Assembly: GCA_021851325.1 (NCBI GenBank)
Contig: JAJZDZ010000021.1
Span: 1 to 51,068 of the forward strand
Direction: 5' to 3'
Length of the DNA stretch: 51,068 nt
From: Pseudomonadota bacterium
GTDB taxonomy: Bacteria > Pseudomonadota > Alphaproteobacteria > Micropepsales > Micropepsaceae
Shown here: in pieces, positions 24,437 to 33,757 of the stretch
Layout: every line of letters begins with the position of its first letter
Position numbering within the stretch: position 1 is the first letter of the stretch
Program-made: the position numbers and the translations under genes
Notes under the pieces: model-generated
Told to the model about the DNA's origin: nothing
The model's database searches: none
What the model saw: the letters and a program-made list of their open reading frames with translations, nothing else

Positions 24437-24595
24437 GGTCGCGTGCATCTGAAATGGAGTGAGGCGTTGCTCTGGAGCGGCGACAAGCCCGGTGCCGAGA
24501 AGCAATTCGCCTTCGCTGCCAAGCTCTGGCTGACCCCAGGCGAAAAGCGCCAGTTAGGCAGGGTTCAAGGCGTGGCGAAGGCGACCCGGCACTAA
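24437..24595 (+). pseudogene. 3'-end remnant of a TPR-repeat protein gene
   Basis: The plus frame ending at TAA 24593-24595 reads HLKWSEALLWSGDKPGAEKQ, then FAFAAKLWLTPGEKRQLGRV. This is a tetratricopeptide-type helix pair (LKWxEAL..GDKxxAxxQFxxAxxLxLTPxE) as found at the C-terminus of many TPR proteins. Before 24437 the frame runs through the hydrolase gene as a shadow, so the rest has been lost. The join is near the 5' end of the hydrolase gene. Confidence 0.5.
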
Positions 24596-24855
24596 CCGCC
24601 TAAATGTCCGCTAATGGCGCAAAGCGTTCGCCATGTCGGAACCCTGCGAAGCTGCCGCGGAACGCTGCAGATGGTTTCGCACTCCGAACATCAATAGAAT
24701 GCTGTACCCTGTTTGCCGTCGACCAGGCCGCGCTGTCCGCAACTAAGTACCGTGTCCCCCTTAATTCACCTAATTTAAGAGTTGCCGCCGCGCGATGGAG
24801 GCAGCAAACTCCCGGCCATCTCCATCAAGGCCATGCCATCAAGGGAAGGAAACGC

Positions 24856-25239
24856 ATGTTCTCGCATATCTTCGTGGGATCGAACGACATCGAACGGTCG
24901 AAGAAATTCTATGACGCCACGCTTGGTGCGCTGGGTGTTGGGCCCGGCGTGATCGATCCAAAGGGGCGTCTCTTCTATATGACGCCGACGGGCATTTTCG
25001 GCATTACAAAGCCCATCGACGGCAAGAGCGCTACGCACGCCAACGGCGGCACCATCGGCTTTGCCGCCAAGGACCCGGCGCAGGCGGATGCCTGGCACAA
25101 GGCGGGCGTCGCGGCCGGCGGCACGTCGATCGAAGACCCGCCGGGCGTGCGCGACAATGGCGGCGCAGGACCCAAGCTCTATCTCGCCTATCTGCGCGAT
25201 CCGGACGGCAACAAGCTCTGCGCATTGCACCGCATGTGA
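24856..25239 (+). CDS. VOC-family (glyoxalase/bleomycin resistance-like) protein
   Basis: Predicted 127-residue single-unit VOC protein. It begins MFSHIFVGSNDIERSKKFYD, the usual first beta-alpha unit, and ends YLAYLRDPDGNKLCALHR, the usual last strand with the DPDGN turn. I chose ATG 24856 (GGAAGGAAACGC just before) rather than the long frame from 24604. VOC proteins are metal-dependent lyases, dioxygenases or binding proteins; the role here is unknown. It sits alone downstream of an AT-rich patch (TTAATTCACCTAATTTAAG, 24761-24779) that may hold its promoter. Confidence 0.85.
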   Translation: MFSHIFVGSNDIERSKKFYDATLGALGVGPGVIDPKGRLFYMTPTGIFGITKPIDGKSATHANGGTIGFAAKDPAQADAWHKAGVAAGGTSIEDPPGVRDNGGAGPKLYLAYLRDPDGNKLCALHRM

Positions 25240-25571
25240 TCAGCACCGGAGCGCAGCGCCAACCCGCTGCGCTCCGGTTGATGCTGCGCTACTTCAAAGT
25301 CTGTATGTGGGGAATTGGTATGGTGCCGCGGACCCCGCGTCACCGATTGCCGCTGACATCATACTTAGTTACTTCGCGCAAGTGTTGCCTCGACCCGTTG
25401 AGACCGTCCTTTATTCTGTTCACAGGGATGGTCATCTGCGCAGGATTGAGGGCCCCCGGGCCAAAATGCCTGTAATGGGGCCATCTTGGCCGCCAGCCAA
25501 AGGGTAGTATTGGGTTATCACAGATACAGTTGAGCGGAGATTGACGCCCTCTTAGGGTTGGACAGCCGGCA
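25240..25571. other. Non-coding gap
   Basis: About 330 bases between the VOC gene and the end of the minus-strand epimerase-like gene. Short frames are present without ribosome sites or family patterns. I see no terminator with a T-run. Confidence 0.4.
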
Positions 25572-26543
25572 TCACAAGACGTTGAGCGCTTTGAGGGTAG
25601 CTTCAACCGCGGTTGCCAGTGGCGTATGCGGCTCTTGGCCAAGGAAGGCGATGAGATTGCTGTTGTCGAGCGTGATCGATGTGCGCCAGAGATAACGCAT
25701 CTTGTAGATCTCGCGCGGCGTTTCACTAAACAGTCCCGCGACGCCGACAAGAAGCCATGGGAATCTGCTGATCCTTGTGCGCGGCCGTCCGATTCCGGCG
25801 ATGATTGCTCTTACCATCTGCATGCCATCGGCGTCCCAATGGCCTTTGAAGTGAAAACGTGCGAATGGCGCCAGCTCGGTCGAGCGGGCGAGCAACCTTG
25901 CAATCGTTTCACCTGCATCGGGAAGATAGGCCCAAGCGTGCCCGACACCTTTTACCCCAGGATATCGAATGGTGCCGAGCCGCTTTCCGGGTGTTACAAG
26001 CCCCTGGCTGAACCAGTTACTACCCGGCATCGGGCCGAAAAAGTCACCAAAGCGCACGACCAATGCTGGCACGCCTCTTTGGCTCATGTCTTCCAGGCGC
26101 CTTTCGAGAGCGACTCGGATACTGCCCTTGTGGCTCTTTGGATTCTGGGCTGAATTTTCGGCAAGGTTTGGAAAAGCGTCGTCGCCATAATTGTAGATAG
26201 TACCAGGGAGCACGACACGCGCGCCCGTCATCTCAGCCGCCGCGATGGTATTGTCGATCATCGGCAGCACCAGTTTGTCCCAATTGCGATAGCCCGGCGG
26301 ATTTACGGCATGAACAATGACATCGGCGTGCTTCGCGGCGCGGCGAACGTCACCGGCGTTCATTGCGTCGCCGGCGACCCAGTTCAATCCGGCAAGGGGA
26401 TCGATCCCAGCCGGACGACGGCGCTTGGCTGGATCACGCACCATTCCTGCGACCTGCCAACCATGCCGCAACAAGGAGGATGCTGCCTCACCGCCTATTC
26501 CCCCGGTGACGCCGAGCACCAGCGCGTGTCCTTTCGTCGTCAT
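25572..26543 (-). CDS. NAD(P)-dependent epimerase/dehydratase family protein
   Basis: Predicted 323-residue extended SDR. The nucleotide site is ALVLGVTGGIGGEAASSLLR; PGTIYNYGDDAFP and VVRFGDFFGP are the middle and substrate segments typical of NmrA/epimerase-like proteins. The canonical YxxxK is not obvious. It is divergent from a LysR regulator across 86 bases, so the regulator probably controls it. AGGAAGGAGACTGGAC lies just before the ATG. Substrate unknown. Confidence 0.85.
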   Translation of the reverse strand: MTTKGHALVLGVTGGIGGEAASSLLRHGWQVAGMVRDPAKRRRPAGIDPLAGLNWVAGDAMNAGDVRRAAKHADVIVHAVNPPGYRNWDKLVLPMIDNTIAAAEMTGARVVLPGTIYNYGDDAFPNLAENSAQNPKSHKGSIRVALERRLEDMSQRGVPALVVRFGDFFGPMPGSNWFSQGLVTPGKRLGTIRYPGVKGVGHAWAYLPDAGETIARLLARSTELAPFARFHFKGHWDADGMQMVRAIIAGIGRPRTRISRFPWLLVGVAGLFSETPREIYKMRYLWRTSITLDNSNLIAFLGQEPHTPLATAVEATLKALNVL

Positions 26544-26629
26544 GTCCAGTCTCCTTCCTGACCCTCAGGATGCATGGGGAGAGCTGGAAATAAATTGACA
26601 AAATGAATTTAGCAGCTAGTAGAAAAACT

Positions 26630-27520
26630 ATGAGCTATCGGATCGATTGGGAGGACCAACGCACCTTCCTCGCGGTGCTGGATGCAGGCAGCCTGTCAGG
26701 GGCGTCGCGGGCGCTGGGCCTCGCACAGCCGACAGTTCGGGCACGAATTGAGGCACTCGAAGGGGCCCTCGGCACCGTCCTCTTTACGCGTTCAGTGCGC
26801 GGATTGGTCCCGACCGAGCAGGCGCGCGCGCTGGCCGACACCGTGCGTACCATGGCGCGGGCGTCGGAGGCGTTCGTACGGCTCGCTTCTGCACCGCCAG
26901 GCGAGCCAGCTGGAGTGGTCCGCCTCAGCGTTTCCGAATTCGTAGGGATAGAGGTCTTACCGGCCATGCTGGCGTCATTGCGCGCGACCCATCCGAAGCT
27001 CATCGTCGAATACGAATTAAGCAATGCATCGGCTGATCTGCTTGAGCAGGAGGTTGATATCGCCGTACGCATGCATGAGCCGAAACAGGAAGCGCTGATC
27101 GCCGCCAAGGTGCCAACCATCCCGGTGGGCCTGTTCGCGCATGCTGACTACCTTGCCAAAAACGGCATACCCAAAACTCTTACGGATCTGGCCAGGCATG
27201 CTCTCATTGGCCCTGACCGCAGCAAGGCTGATCTGGCGCTCCTCCACAAATTCCTTCCGAATCTCGACCGCGCAAGGCTCGTGGTGCGTACGGACAGCCA
27301 TCCCGCCCAGCTCGCCGCTGCCCGCGCCGGGCTGGGTATCGCCGTCGTACAGAAGCCGGTGGGGTTGGCGGATCCGTTATTACTCCCGGTGCTACCCAGG
27401 CTGACCGTCATGGCACTCGAAACCTGGATTGTGACGCATGAAAGCCTACGGCCGCTTGCACGCGTCAATGCAGTATTCGATCACCTGGTCACGGCATTCA
27501 GAAGGTATGGGCGCAACTAA
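26630..27520 (+). CDS. LysR family transcriptional regulator
   Basis: Predicted 296-residue regulator. The winged helix-turn-helix reads FLAVLDAGSLSGASRALGLA then QPTVRARIEALEGALGTVLF; the C-terminal half is a periplasmic-binding-protein-like effector domain. I favour ATG 26630 (MSYRIDWEDQRTF) because it matches the usual LysR N-terminus; ATG 26603 would add nine residues, and neither has a strong ribosome site. It faces the epimerase-like gene at 26543, the classical LysR divergent layout. Confidence 0.88.
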   Translation: MSYRIDWEDQRTFLAVLDAGSLSGASRALGLAQPTVRARIEALEGALGTVLFTRSVRGLVPTEQARALADTVRTMARASEAFVRLASAPPGEPAGVVRLSVSEFVGIEVLPAMLASLRATHPKLIVEYELSNASADLLEQEVDIAVRMHEPKQEALIAAKVPTIPVGLFAHADYLAKNGIPKTLTDLARHALIGPDRSKADLALLHKFLPNLDRARLVVRTDSHPAQLAAARAGLGIAVVQKPVGLADPLLLPVLPRLTVMALETWIVTHESLRPLARVNAVFDHLVTAFRRYGRN

Positions 27521-27607
27521 GATCCATACATCACATATGCTCGATTTCCGTAAATGGACAATGGCCGCCCTTGCCGCCTACTCGGCTTTTGCTGGGAAAT
27601 CCGGACA

Positions 27608-30022
27608 TCATTCATAGCGCAAGCTCTCAACCGGATTAGCCCGCGCCATATGGAAGGCATGTGCGGCGATAGTGACCCATGCGATCACCAGTGCGATCAG
27701 ACCTGCAGCTAGAAAATATAGGGGACTTAGAGAAACTCGGGTGGCGAAGCCTTGCAGCCAGCCATGCAAGTAATACCAGGCGACAGGCCAGGCAATGACA
27801 TTGGAAAGCAGAACGGGCAGCGAAAACTGCCACAGCAGTAGCCCCATGACGTCAGGAGTTTTTGCACCAAATGTCTTCCGAACGCCAATTTCTTTGGTAC
27901 GGCGCTCGGCAGCATGTGCCACAAGTCCAAAGAGCCCCAGACATGCAATGGAGATCGCGATGACGACAAATGTCACAAACATCGAGCCCTGTCGCCTGTA
28001 GGTAGTAAAAAGGCTGACGAATCTGGCGTTCAGGAAGTGTCTTCGCACAGCAAAATTTGGAGCATATTCATGCCAAGACCTGTCGATGAATGCGAGCGCT
28101 TGAGGCAGATCATCGCTCTTCAAACGGATCGATATGGTAAATCCTGAATAGGGACGATCTATGTAGACAGTGGGATCGACCTTTCCGAATGGGCCCCGAA
28201 ATCTCGTATTTTGGACGACACCTACAATTCGGGCAGGGGTATGGCTGGGGCCAACATAGGCGATACGTCCTACCGCTTGCTGCGGGGATAAGCCAAGTTC
28301 ATGCGCGGCCGCTGCATTTACAAGAATGTTCTTTCCCGCGCTAATGGGGCCATACGGCTTGCCGTGCATAACATCCAGTCCACGGCTTGACGACAAGACG
28401 CGTCCTGCCAGCAGCTTGATGCCATAAAATCTATAGAAGCTCGGGGACGCCGATAATATACGCATGAGCGTTCCGTGGGCGGTCGCTGCCGTGCTGACTG
28501 CGGTTCCCTGCCAGTTGTGGCCAAATGGCACGGCGCTGGACTGGGTAACAGCGATCACGTCGGGGCTGGTTCGCAGGTGTTGCACCAGGCTCGCTCGGCG
28601 GACTTCGGGAACATGGTACAAACCCGATAAAACGACAATGTTGTTGTGATTGAAGCCAAGAGTGACCCGTTGGCCGTAGCGGACCTGTGCAAACACTACG
28701 AGCGTTGCAATACCCAATCCTATGGATATTGCAAATTGAAGAACCACTAGACTGGTGTGCAAGAGCCCTGAGCCGCTACGCCGGTTTAACCCTGTTCGTA
28801 GTGCCGTGGCCGGTCGGAAACTGGAAAGTACAAACGCTGGATAGATGCCACTCAGGAAGCCAACTAAAATTGTAACGCTGGCGATCATAAGGATGAAGGA
28901 CCAGTTCGCCGAGGATTGAAAGGTGATCGGTCGCCCCACTAAACGATCATAGCTTTGGGTTAAAAGTTCCACGGCCGCGAGCGCGATGGCCAATGCCAAG
29001 ACCGCATTGAGGAGCGACTCGCTTAGAAACTGAATTATGAGCTGCCGTCGGCTGGCACCCAGTACTTTGCGCAGGCCCACCTCGCGGGCCCGCATCAGTG
29101 CACGCGTTGTCGCCAGATTTATGAAGTTAAAGCAGGCAATCGCTAGGATGAGAATGGCGATCGTGATGAAGCCATATACCGTCGTCCAGCTGCCGTGGCC
29201 AGTCCCTTCCAGATGGATGTCTTTCAAGCGTACAAGCAGCGGCTGGAGAATCTGATCACCCGTAAGCTTGGTGCGCATTATCCGCGAGGGGTTTGCATTC
29301 TCGCGGATAATGTCCTTAGTTTGAGATAATACCGAGCTTAAGTCGGCATGTGGAACGAGCCGTACATAGGTATAGGTTTCCAGATCAAACCACATCCGTT
29401 TGGTACTGAATTGATCTGCACGGGAGCGGTTAGACGCAAAGAAGTGTTGTTGAAATGTGCTGTTGTGGGGCGGATCGCGTAGGACACCTGTAACGGTGAG
29501 CGGATATTTTCCATCCAGCGTCAACGTTCTGCCGATCGGGTTTTGGTTACCAAAATATTTGCGTGCCGCGTCTTGCGTCAGAATGATGCTGTTGGGCGCG
29601 GATAGAACACTGTTCGCGATCCCGGAGATCAGGGGCAGCCGAATAAGCGTAAAGAAGTTTGGATCGACAAACGCGACTTTCTCTTGAAACTGGCGATCGC
29701 CACGCTGCACGGTCATCGCCTCGATAACTTCGCGTGTGCTAGCGCGAACTTGGGGAATATCCGCTTTCATCGCCGCAGCCAGAGGGAACGGAGCGACGGT
29801 CTGGCGTGCAGGTGGGAATCCCGGATAGTTGGATACGGTTTCCACACGATAGACGTTCCGATTTCCGCGGATCCAATGATCGTAGGACAGCTCATCTCGA
29901 ACATAGAGGGCTATGAAAATCGCGCAGCTCAAAGCGATCGCGAGTCCAACCAGATTTATGAAGGTATGAAGCCGTTGGCGGGCGCCATTACGGAGCGCGC
30001 TGACTATGTAATTGCGGAACAT
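27608..30022 (-). CDS. FtsX/MacB-like ABC transporter permease, orphan
   Basis: Predicted 804-residue inner-membrane protein with two FtsX-type halves. Each half has an N-terminal helix, a large periplasmic domain and a three-helix core: first half LVGLAIALSCAIFIALYVRD and ALMRAREVGLRKVLGASRRQ, second half LVVLQFAISIGLGIATLVVF and RRTKEIGVRKTFGAK. No ATPase gene is beside it, so the partner must be elsewhere. GC content is visibly lower than in the flanking genes. Upstream lies a sigma-54 promoter and two palindromes. Such permeases act in efflux or lipoprotein handling; the substrate is unknown. Confidence 0.88.
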   Translation of the reverse strand: MFRNYIVSALRNGARQRLHTFINLVGLAIALSCAIFIALYVRDELSYDHWIRGNRNVYRVETVSNYPGFPPARQTVAPFPLAAAMKADIPQVRASTREVIEAMTVQRGDRQFQEKVAFVDPNFFTLIRLPLISGIANSVLSAPNSIILTQDAARKYFGNQNPIGRTLTLDGKYPLTVTGVLRDPPHNSTFQQHFFASNRSRADQFSTKRMWFDLETYTYVRLVPHADLSSVLSQTKDIIRENANPSRIMRTKLTGDQILQPLLVRLKDIHLEGTGHGSWTTVYGFITIAILILAIACFNFINLATTRALMRAREVGLRKVLGASRRQLIIQFLSESLLNAVLALAIALAAVELLTQSYDRLVGRPITFQSSANWSFILMIASVTILVGFLSGIYPAFVLSSFRPATALRTGLNRRSGSGLLHTSLVVLQFAISIGLGIATLVVFAQVRYGQRVTLGFNHNNIVVLSGLYHVPEVRRASLVQHLRTSPDVIAVTQSSAVPFGHNWQGTAVSTAATAHGTLMRILSASPSFYRFYGIKLLAGRVLSSSRGLDVMHGKPYGPISAGKNILVNAAAAHELGLSPQQAVGRIAYVGPSHTPARIVGVVQNTRFRGPFGKVDPTVYIDRPYSGFTISIRLKSDDLPQALAFIDRSWHEYAPNFAVRRHFLNARFVSLFTTYRRQGSMFVTFVVIAISIACLGLFGLVAHAAERRTKEIGVRKTFGAKTPDVMGLLLWQFSLPVLLSNVIAWPVAWYYLHGWLQGFATRVSLSPLYFLAAGLIALVIAWVTIAAHAFHMARANPVESLRYE

Positions 30023-30124
30023 AGGCTCTCCCTCAAGTCCACGGTCCCCGCCCCCAAAGGCAGCTCAACTGGTAGCCCGCGGCAATCTCTGTGACCGTTG
30101 CAAACACAGCATGGCCTTCGGTGC

Positions 30125-30140
30125 AGCAAGGGCCGTGCCA
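30125..30140 (-). promoter_or_regulatory. Consensus sigma-54 (RpoN) promoter
   Basis: Read on the minus strand the sequence is TGGCACGGCCCTTGCT, an exact match to TGGCAC-N5-TTGCW with the invariant GG and GC correctly spaced. Transcription would start near 30115, about 93 bases before the permease ATG at 30022. It needs an AAA+ activator, for which two palindromes lie upstream. Confidence 0.85.
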
Positions 30141-30191
30141 AACCAAAAAGTGACGATATCAAAGGGTTATCTGCTCCTTTCGACGTGTCTA

Positions 30192-30207
30192 TGTTCGCAT
30201 GCGAACA
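30192..30207. promoter_or_regulatory. Upstream activator site 1, perfect 16-bp palindrome
   Basis: TGTTCGCATGCGAACA is a perfect palindrome centred about 85 bases upstream of the predicted sigma-54 start site. It shares the pattern TGTYCG-N4-CGRACA with the second site, and their centres are 21 bp apart (two helical turns). Confidence 0.75.
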
Positions 30208-30212
30208 GCGAG

Positions 30213-30228
30213 TGTCCGGTTTCGGACA
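30213..30228. promoter_or_regulatory. Upstream activator site 2, 16-bp palindrome
   Basis: TGTCCGGTTTCGGACA has perfect 6-bp arms (TGTCCG/CGGACA) around GTTT. It is centred about 106 bases upstream of the predicted start site and lies on the same DNA face as site 1. Likely bound by a sigma-54 enhancer-binding protein that is not encoded in this window. Confidence 0.75.
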
Positions 30229-30607
30229 ATCGTTGGAGGGGCCTGGCTGTTAAGGGGAAATTGTTGTGGTCCCGGCGGCGACCGTGACGCGTTCTATTTC
30301 GCAGGCACCGCCCAGAGCCTCAGAAAACGCGTCAAGCTGATCTGGGCTCCAGCGCCAGGCCCTGGCGGCTTGGACCGGAACCCGCCACCCAACATGGCCG
30401 CCGCGGTCCCCGGTATTCCATGGCCAATCCGGCGCCGCGCTTTTCAAGGAAATCGGGCACAAGTGGATATCGGCGGTTCTGCAAAGGAGCCGGCGTGCGG
30501 TTGAGTGCGGTTGCGAACGGCCGCTTGGTTGATTCGCCGATTGACCACCGTGGTTGGCTTGGCTGCATGCGTGCCATAACGTCAGTGTGAGAGATTGGGA
30601 GGCAGAG
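30229..30607. other. Gap with a possible minus-strand gene tail
   Basis: No intact gene. On the minus strand a frame ending at 30250 reads HVGWRVPVQAARAWRWSPDQ, then LDAFSEALGGACEIERVTVA, which looks like a real protein end, but no family is recognised and it has no start of its own (the long frame above it is a shadow of the SDR gene). GGGAGG before 30608 is the ribosome site of the SDR gene. Confidence 0.3.
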
Positions 30608-31330
30608 ATGACGCTATCAGGGCGACTAGTCGTGATTATCGGTGGCACTTCCGGTATCGGCCGAGCCGTGGCCGAGGGTGCTTTGCGCGAGGGAGCAGTG
30701 GTTATTGTCGCGTCGAGCAGTGCTGCCAAGATCGAAGCTGCGGGTATGGCGCTGCCAGCGGCCGACTGCCGCGCCGTTGACGTGCGCAAAGAGGATAGCC
30801 TCAAAGAGTTTTTTGCCGGTGTTGGCGCCTTCGACCATCTCGTTTTCACGGCTGGTGATTGGGGGCCGGCGCGTGGAATGACGCTTGACGCCCTCGACCG
30901 CGCCACCGCAGAGTCGCTATTTGCGGTGCGTTTCTGGGGTGCAGTTGCGGCGGTGAAGCATGCAGTGCCCCATCTGCGTGAAACCGGCTCAATCACACTC
31001 ACCGACGGTATGGTCGCCCATCGCCCCCGCAGGGGCACGGCCGTCAGTACCGCGATGGCGGGCGCGGTTGAGCACCTGACGCGCGGACTCGCAGCCGAAC
31101 TCGCGCCGATCCGCGTCAACGCGGTTTGTCCCGGTGCCATCCGTACCGATGTCTGGAATGCGATTCCGGCGGAAACGCGCGAGGAGCGTATGCGCGCGAT
31201 GACCAAGAATCTGCCGATCGCGCGTGTCGGCGAGCCCCAGGAGGCGGCGGAAGCGTATCTTTATCTGATGCGGGGTGGTTACACGACTGGCCAGATTCTG
31301 CGCGTCGATGGCGGCGGTTCGCTCGTGTAA
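30608..31330 (+). CDS. SDR-fold protein lacking the catalytic Tyr and Lys
   Basis: Predicted 240-residue short-chain dehydrogenase-like protein. The cofactor loop VVIIGGTSGIGRAVAEG is intact, as are GSITLTDG and the VNAVCPGAIRTDVWN segment. Where active SDRs have YxxxK the sequence reads VSTAMAGAVEHLTRGLA, so Tyr is Val and Lys is Met. The neighbouring residues align without gaps, so this is not a misread. ATG 30608 follows GGGAGG with a 5-base gap; an earlier in-frame ATG at 30554 has no ribosome site. It may be a binding or regulatory protein or use other residues. Confidence 0.85.
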   Translation: MTLSGRLVVIIGGTSGIGRAVAEGALREGAVVIVASSSAAKIEAAGMALPAADCRAVDVRKEDSLKEFFAGVGAFDHLVFTAGDWGPARGMTLDALDRATAESLFAVRFWGAVAAVKHAVPHLRETGSITLTDGMVAHRPRRGTAVSTAMAGAVEHLTRGLAAELAPIRVNAVCPGAIRTDVWNAIPAETREERMRAMTKNLPIARVGEPQEAAEAYLYLMRGGYTTGQILRVDGGGSLV

Positions 31331-32005
31331 CGTTGGCTTACGTCCGGAGAGCGAGTGGTAGAGTGGCCGTTTCGTGCGGTTTACCGGGCAAGTAAGAAGT
31401 CCAGCGCGCGTGCCGTCCAGTAGTCCTCCGCAATCAGCAACTGGCTTTTGCTCCCTGCGGCGCGCTGCCCGAGTGGCAGGTTGCTGCCGCGAGCGCGAAG
31501 AGGCGCTCCCGCATTGGCGGGAAAAGCCGTTTCGGCAACAGGCCGAAGGTGAAGGAGCGCCCAGCGTCGGAAATCGCGGGAGGCGGATCAGGGCCGGTCC
31601 CCGCGATGGAAACTTTAACAGCAGAGCTGGGGACGGACAGCGGGCGAGGGTGCAATCTGCTGCTGGCCAGCATCGGCAGGCCCGACACCATCAGGCTGAT
31701 CGCCAAAGAGGTCCTTGACGCCCGGTACGGCGTTTCAGATCGCAAGCTGCGAATGACACGCAGACGTGCAATTTGGTCGCACAAATAGTGGTTGGACAGC
31801 AAACAAATAAGCTCGTAGAGTCAGCCTGGCTTTCAACCGCATCATTTGGCTGCTGCTGGGGGACGAGGTTGGCACATCGTGGCGCATCTACCGCAGACAA
31901 AAGGCCGGATCCGCGCGGCGCCACGCATCGGGTGCCAGCTTCTTGGCGGCAGCGTCTGCGCTGCGGGCTGGCCATCACGGCGCGCCACAAAGCCGGGGAG
32001 GCAGC
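31331..32005. other. Non-coding stretch before the flavoprotein operon
   Basis: About 675 bases without a supported gene. Open frames of 79 to 122 codons occur on both strands (31549-31788 plus, 31434-31802 minus) but none has a ribosome site and family pattern. The operon promoter is probably in the last 250 bases. I did not find a copy of the 14-bp operator here. GGGGAGG at 31995-32001 is the ribosome site of the first flavoprotein gene. Confidence 0.45.
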
Positions 32006-33715
32006 ATGACCATGACCCGTCCTCCAGCGGACTACGACGTCATCGTGATCGGTGGCGGTGTCAACGGTCTTACCACCGCAGCCTATCTGCAGAAGTCCGG
32101 CTTGCGCGTGGCGCTGTTCGAACGTCGCGATGAAACCGGCACCTTCTGTTCGACCGAGGAGGTGCTGCATCCGGGCGTCAAGCTGAACATGCACGCCTCG
32201 CTTCTCATGCCCCATTATGGACCGGCCTATCTTGACCTTGACCTCGAGCGCTTCGGTCTTGAGCTGCTCGCCCCACCCGGCGCGAAGTTCGGCTACTTCT
32301 ATCCCTTCCTCGATGGTGATGCGGTGCTCTTCTCGCGCCGCGATGCGCGCGAAACCTATGAGGCCTGGCAGCGGATTTCCCCCAGGGATGCCGAAACCTA
32401 TCGCCGGATCGTCAATTTCTTCGGTCCCACCTCGCCCCTCAGCTTCCACTTGTCCAACGTGAACCCCAACAGCGACGCGGGGTTCCTGGAATTCCTCGAC
32501 AATATGGGCAACGTGCCGGTGATGCCCAAGGACTGGCTGTGGATGACCGGATTTCAGCTGGTCGACTGTCTGTTTGAAAGCGAGAAGATCAAGCTTGCGG
32601 TCCTCAGCTATGCCGGCACCTCAGGTCTTGACGTAATCGGCAGCCGCCTGGCGGGGCCGCTGGCAGTTCTCAACTTCCTCACCATCTTCTCCGCTGATGG
32701 CGGCTATACCGCGCGCGGCGGCAGCCATGACCTGACCCATTCACTGGTGCGCTGCTTCGTTCATCACGGTGGCAAGCTCTTTTACAACTGCCATGTCGAG
32801 AAGGTGATCATCGAGGGCGGAGAGGCCAGGGGCGTGGTGCTGGCATCGCATGCCACCTACCCTGACGCCGAATTCAGGGCCAAAATCGCTGTCGTCAGCG
32901 ATGTCAGCGCCAAGCCGACTTTTTTCGGGCTGATTGGCGAGGAACACCTGCCGGTCTCCGCGCGTGTTGCGCTCAAGCGCTTCGATTACCGCGGTTCTAC
33001 CCTCTTTACCAACTACTATGTCCTCAATGAGCGGCCGGATTTTGCTTGTTCTGCCAGGTTTCCCGAGGTCAACAACACCTTCGTCTACAATTTCGGTGCC
33101 GAGACCATGCGAGACGCCGAAATGCTCGTCAGCTCATGCCTGGTCAGCGATGTCCCCCTTGATCCCCCCATCGTCTGGGGTGCGGCCTTCAATTACTGCA
33201 TTGCGGATCCCACCCAGGCCCCGCCCGGCCAGTACACACTCCTGACCTGGGCGATCGTGCCTTACGAACTGAAGGCGATGGGTGGTCCCGCCAAGTGGGA
33301 CGAATTGCGCGAATCCTATGCCGACAAGGTCGAAGAGGTGTTCTCCCGCTATCTGCCCAATCTGAAGACGGCAAAACTGGCGCGCTATGTGAATACGCCG
33401 CACGACTATGTTCGGCGCAATCCCCACAGCGGCGGCAACATGCATCCCTCGGGCTCGGTCACCGAAGCCCAGATGTGGAGCTGGAAACCGTTTGCCGGCT
33501 GCAATGCACCGCGCACGCCGATCGACAAGTTCTACATCTGCCAGTCCGGTGGCACGTCGAATTACACCACGCTCACCGCCGGCACGCTCACCGCCAATGT
33601 CATCATGGATGATCTTGCCCGGGCCCGGCCGGAATGGTGGTGCGCCAACGCTTTCGAAGGGTCAGGCAGGCTGCTGCAGCGCGAGGGCGTGACACAGCGC
33701 TTCACCGTGGACTGA
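32006..33715 (+). CDS. FAD-dependent oxidoreductase, phytoene desaturase/PYROXD2-like (copy 1)
   Basis: Predicted 569-residue flavoprotein of the CrtI/PYROXD2 group. The FAD site is [20 protein letters not shown] followed by [31 protein letters not shown] and the C-terminal [11 protein letters not shown] segment match amine-oxidase/desaturase-like enzymes. No signal peptide is seen. ATG 32006 follows GGGGAGG; an upstream in-frame ATG at 31943 adds unrelated residues. It starts a plus-strand operon with a close paralog downstream (about two-thirds identical by eye). A dehydrogenase acting on an isoprenoid or other long hydrophobic chain is plausible but unproven. Confidence 0.85.
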   Translation: MTMTRPPADYDVIVIGGGVNGLTTAAYLQKSGLRVALFERRDETGTFCSTEEVLHPGVKLNMHASLLMPHYGPAYLDLDLERFGLELLAPPGAKFGYFYPFLDGDAVLFSRRDARETYEAWQRISPRDAETYRRIVNFFGPTSPLSFHLSNVNPNSDAGFLEFLDNMGNVPVMPKDWLWMTGFQLVDCLFESEKIKLAVLSYAGTSGLDVIGSRLAGPLAVLNFLTIFSADGGYTARGGSHDLTHSLVRCFVHHGGKLFYNCHVEKVIIEGGEARGVVLASHATYPDAEFRAKIAVVSDVSAKPTFFGLIGEEHLPVSARVALKRFDYRGSTLFTNYYVLNERPDFACSARFPEVNNTFVYNFGAETMRDAEMLVSSCLVSDVPLDPPIVWGAAFNYCIADPTQAPPGQYTLLTWAIVPYELKAMGGPAKWDELRESYADKVEEVFSRYLPNLKTAKLARYVNTPHDYVRRNPHSGGNMHPSGSVTEAQMWSWKPFAGCNAPRTPIDKFYICQSGGTSNYTTLTAGTLTANVIMDDLARARPEWWCANAFEGSGRLLQREGVTQRFTVD

Positions 33716-33757
33716 TGCGAGAAGGCGGTGCGCCTGGGCGCGCCGCAGGAGGACAGG

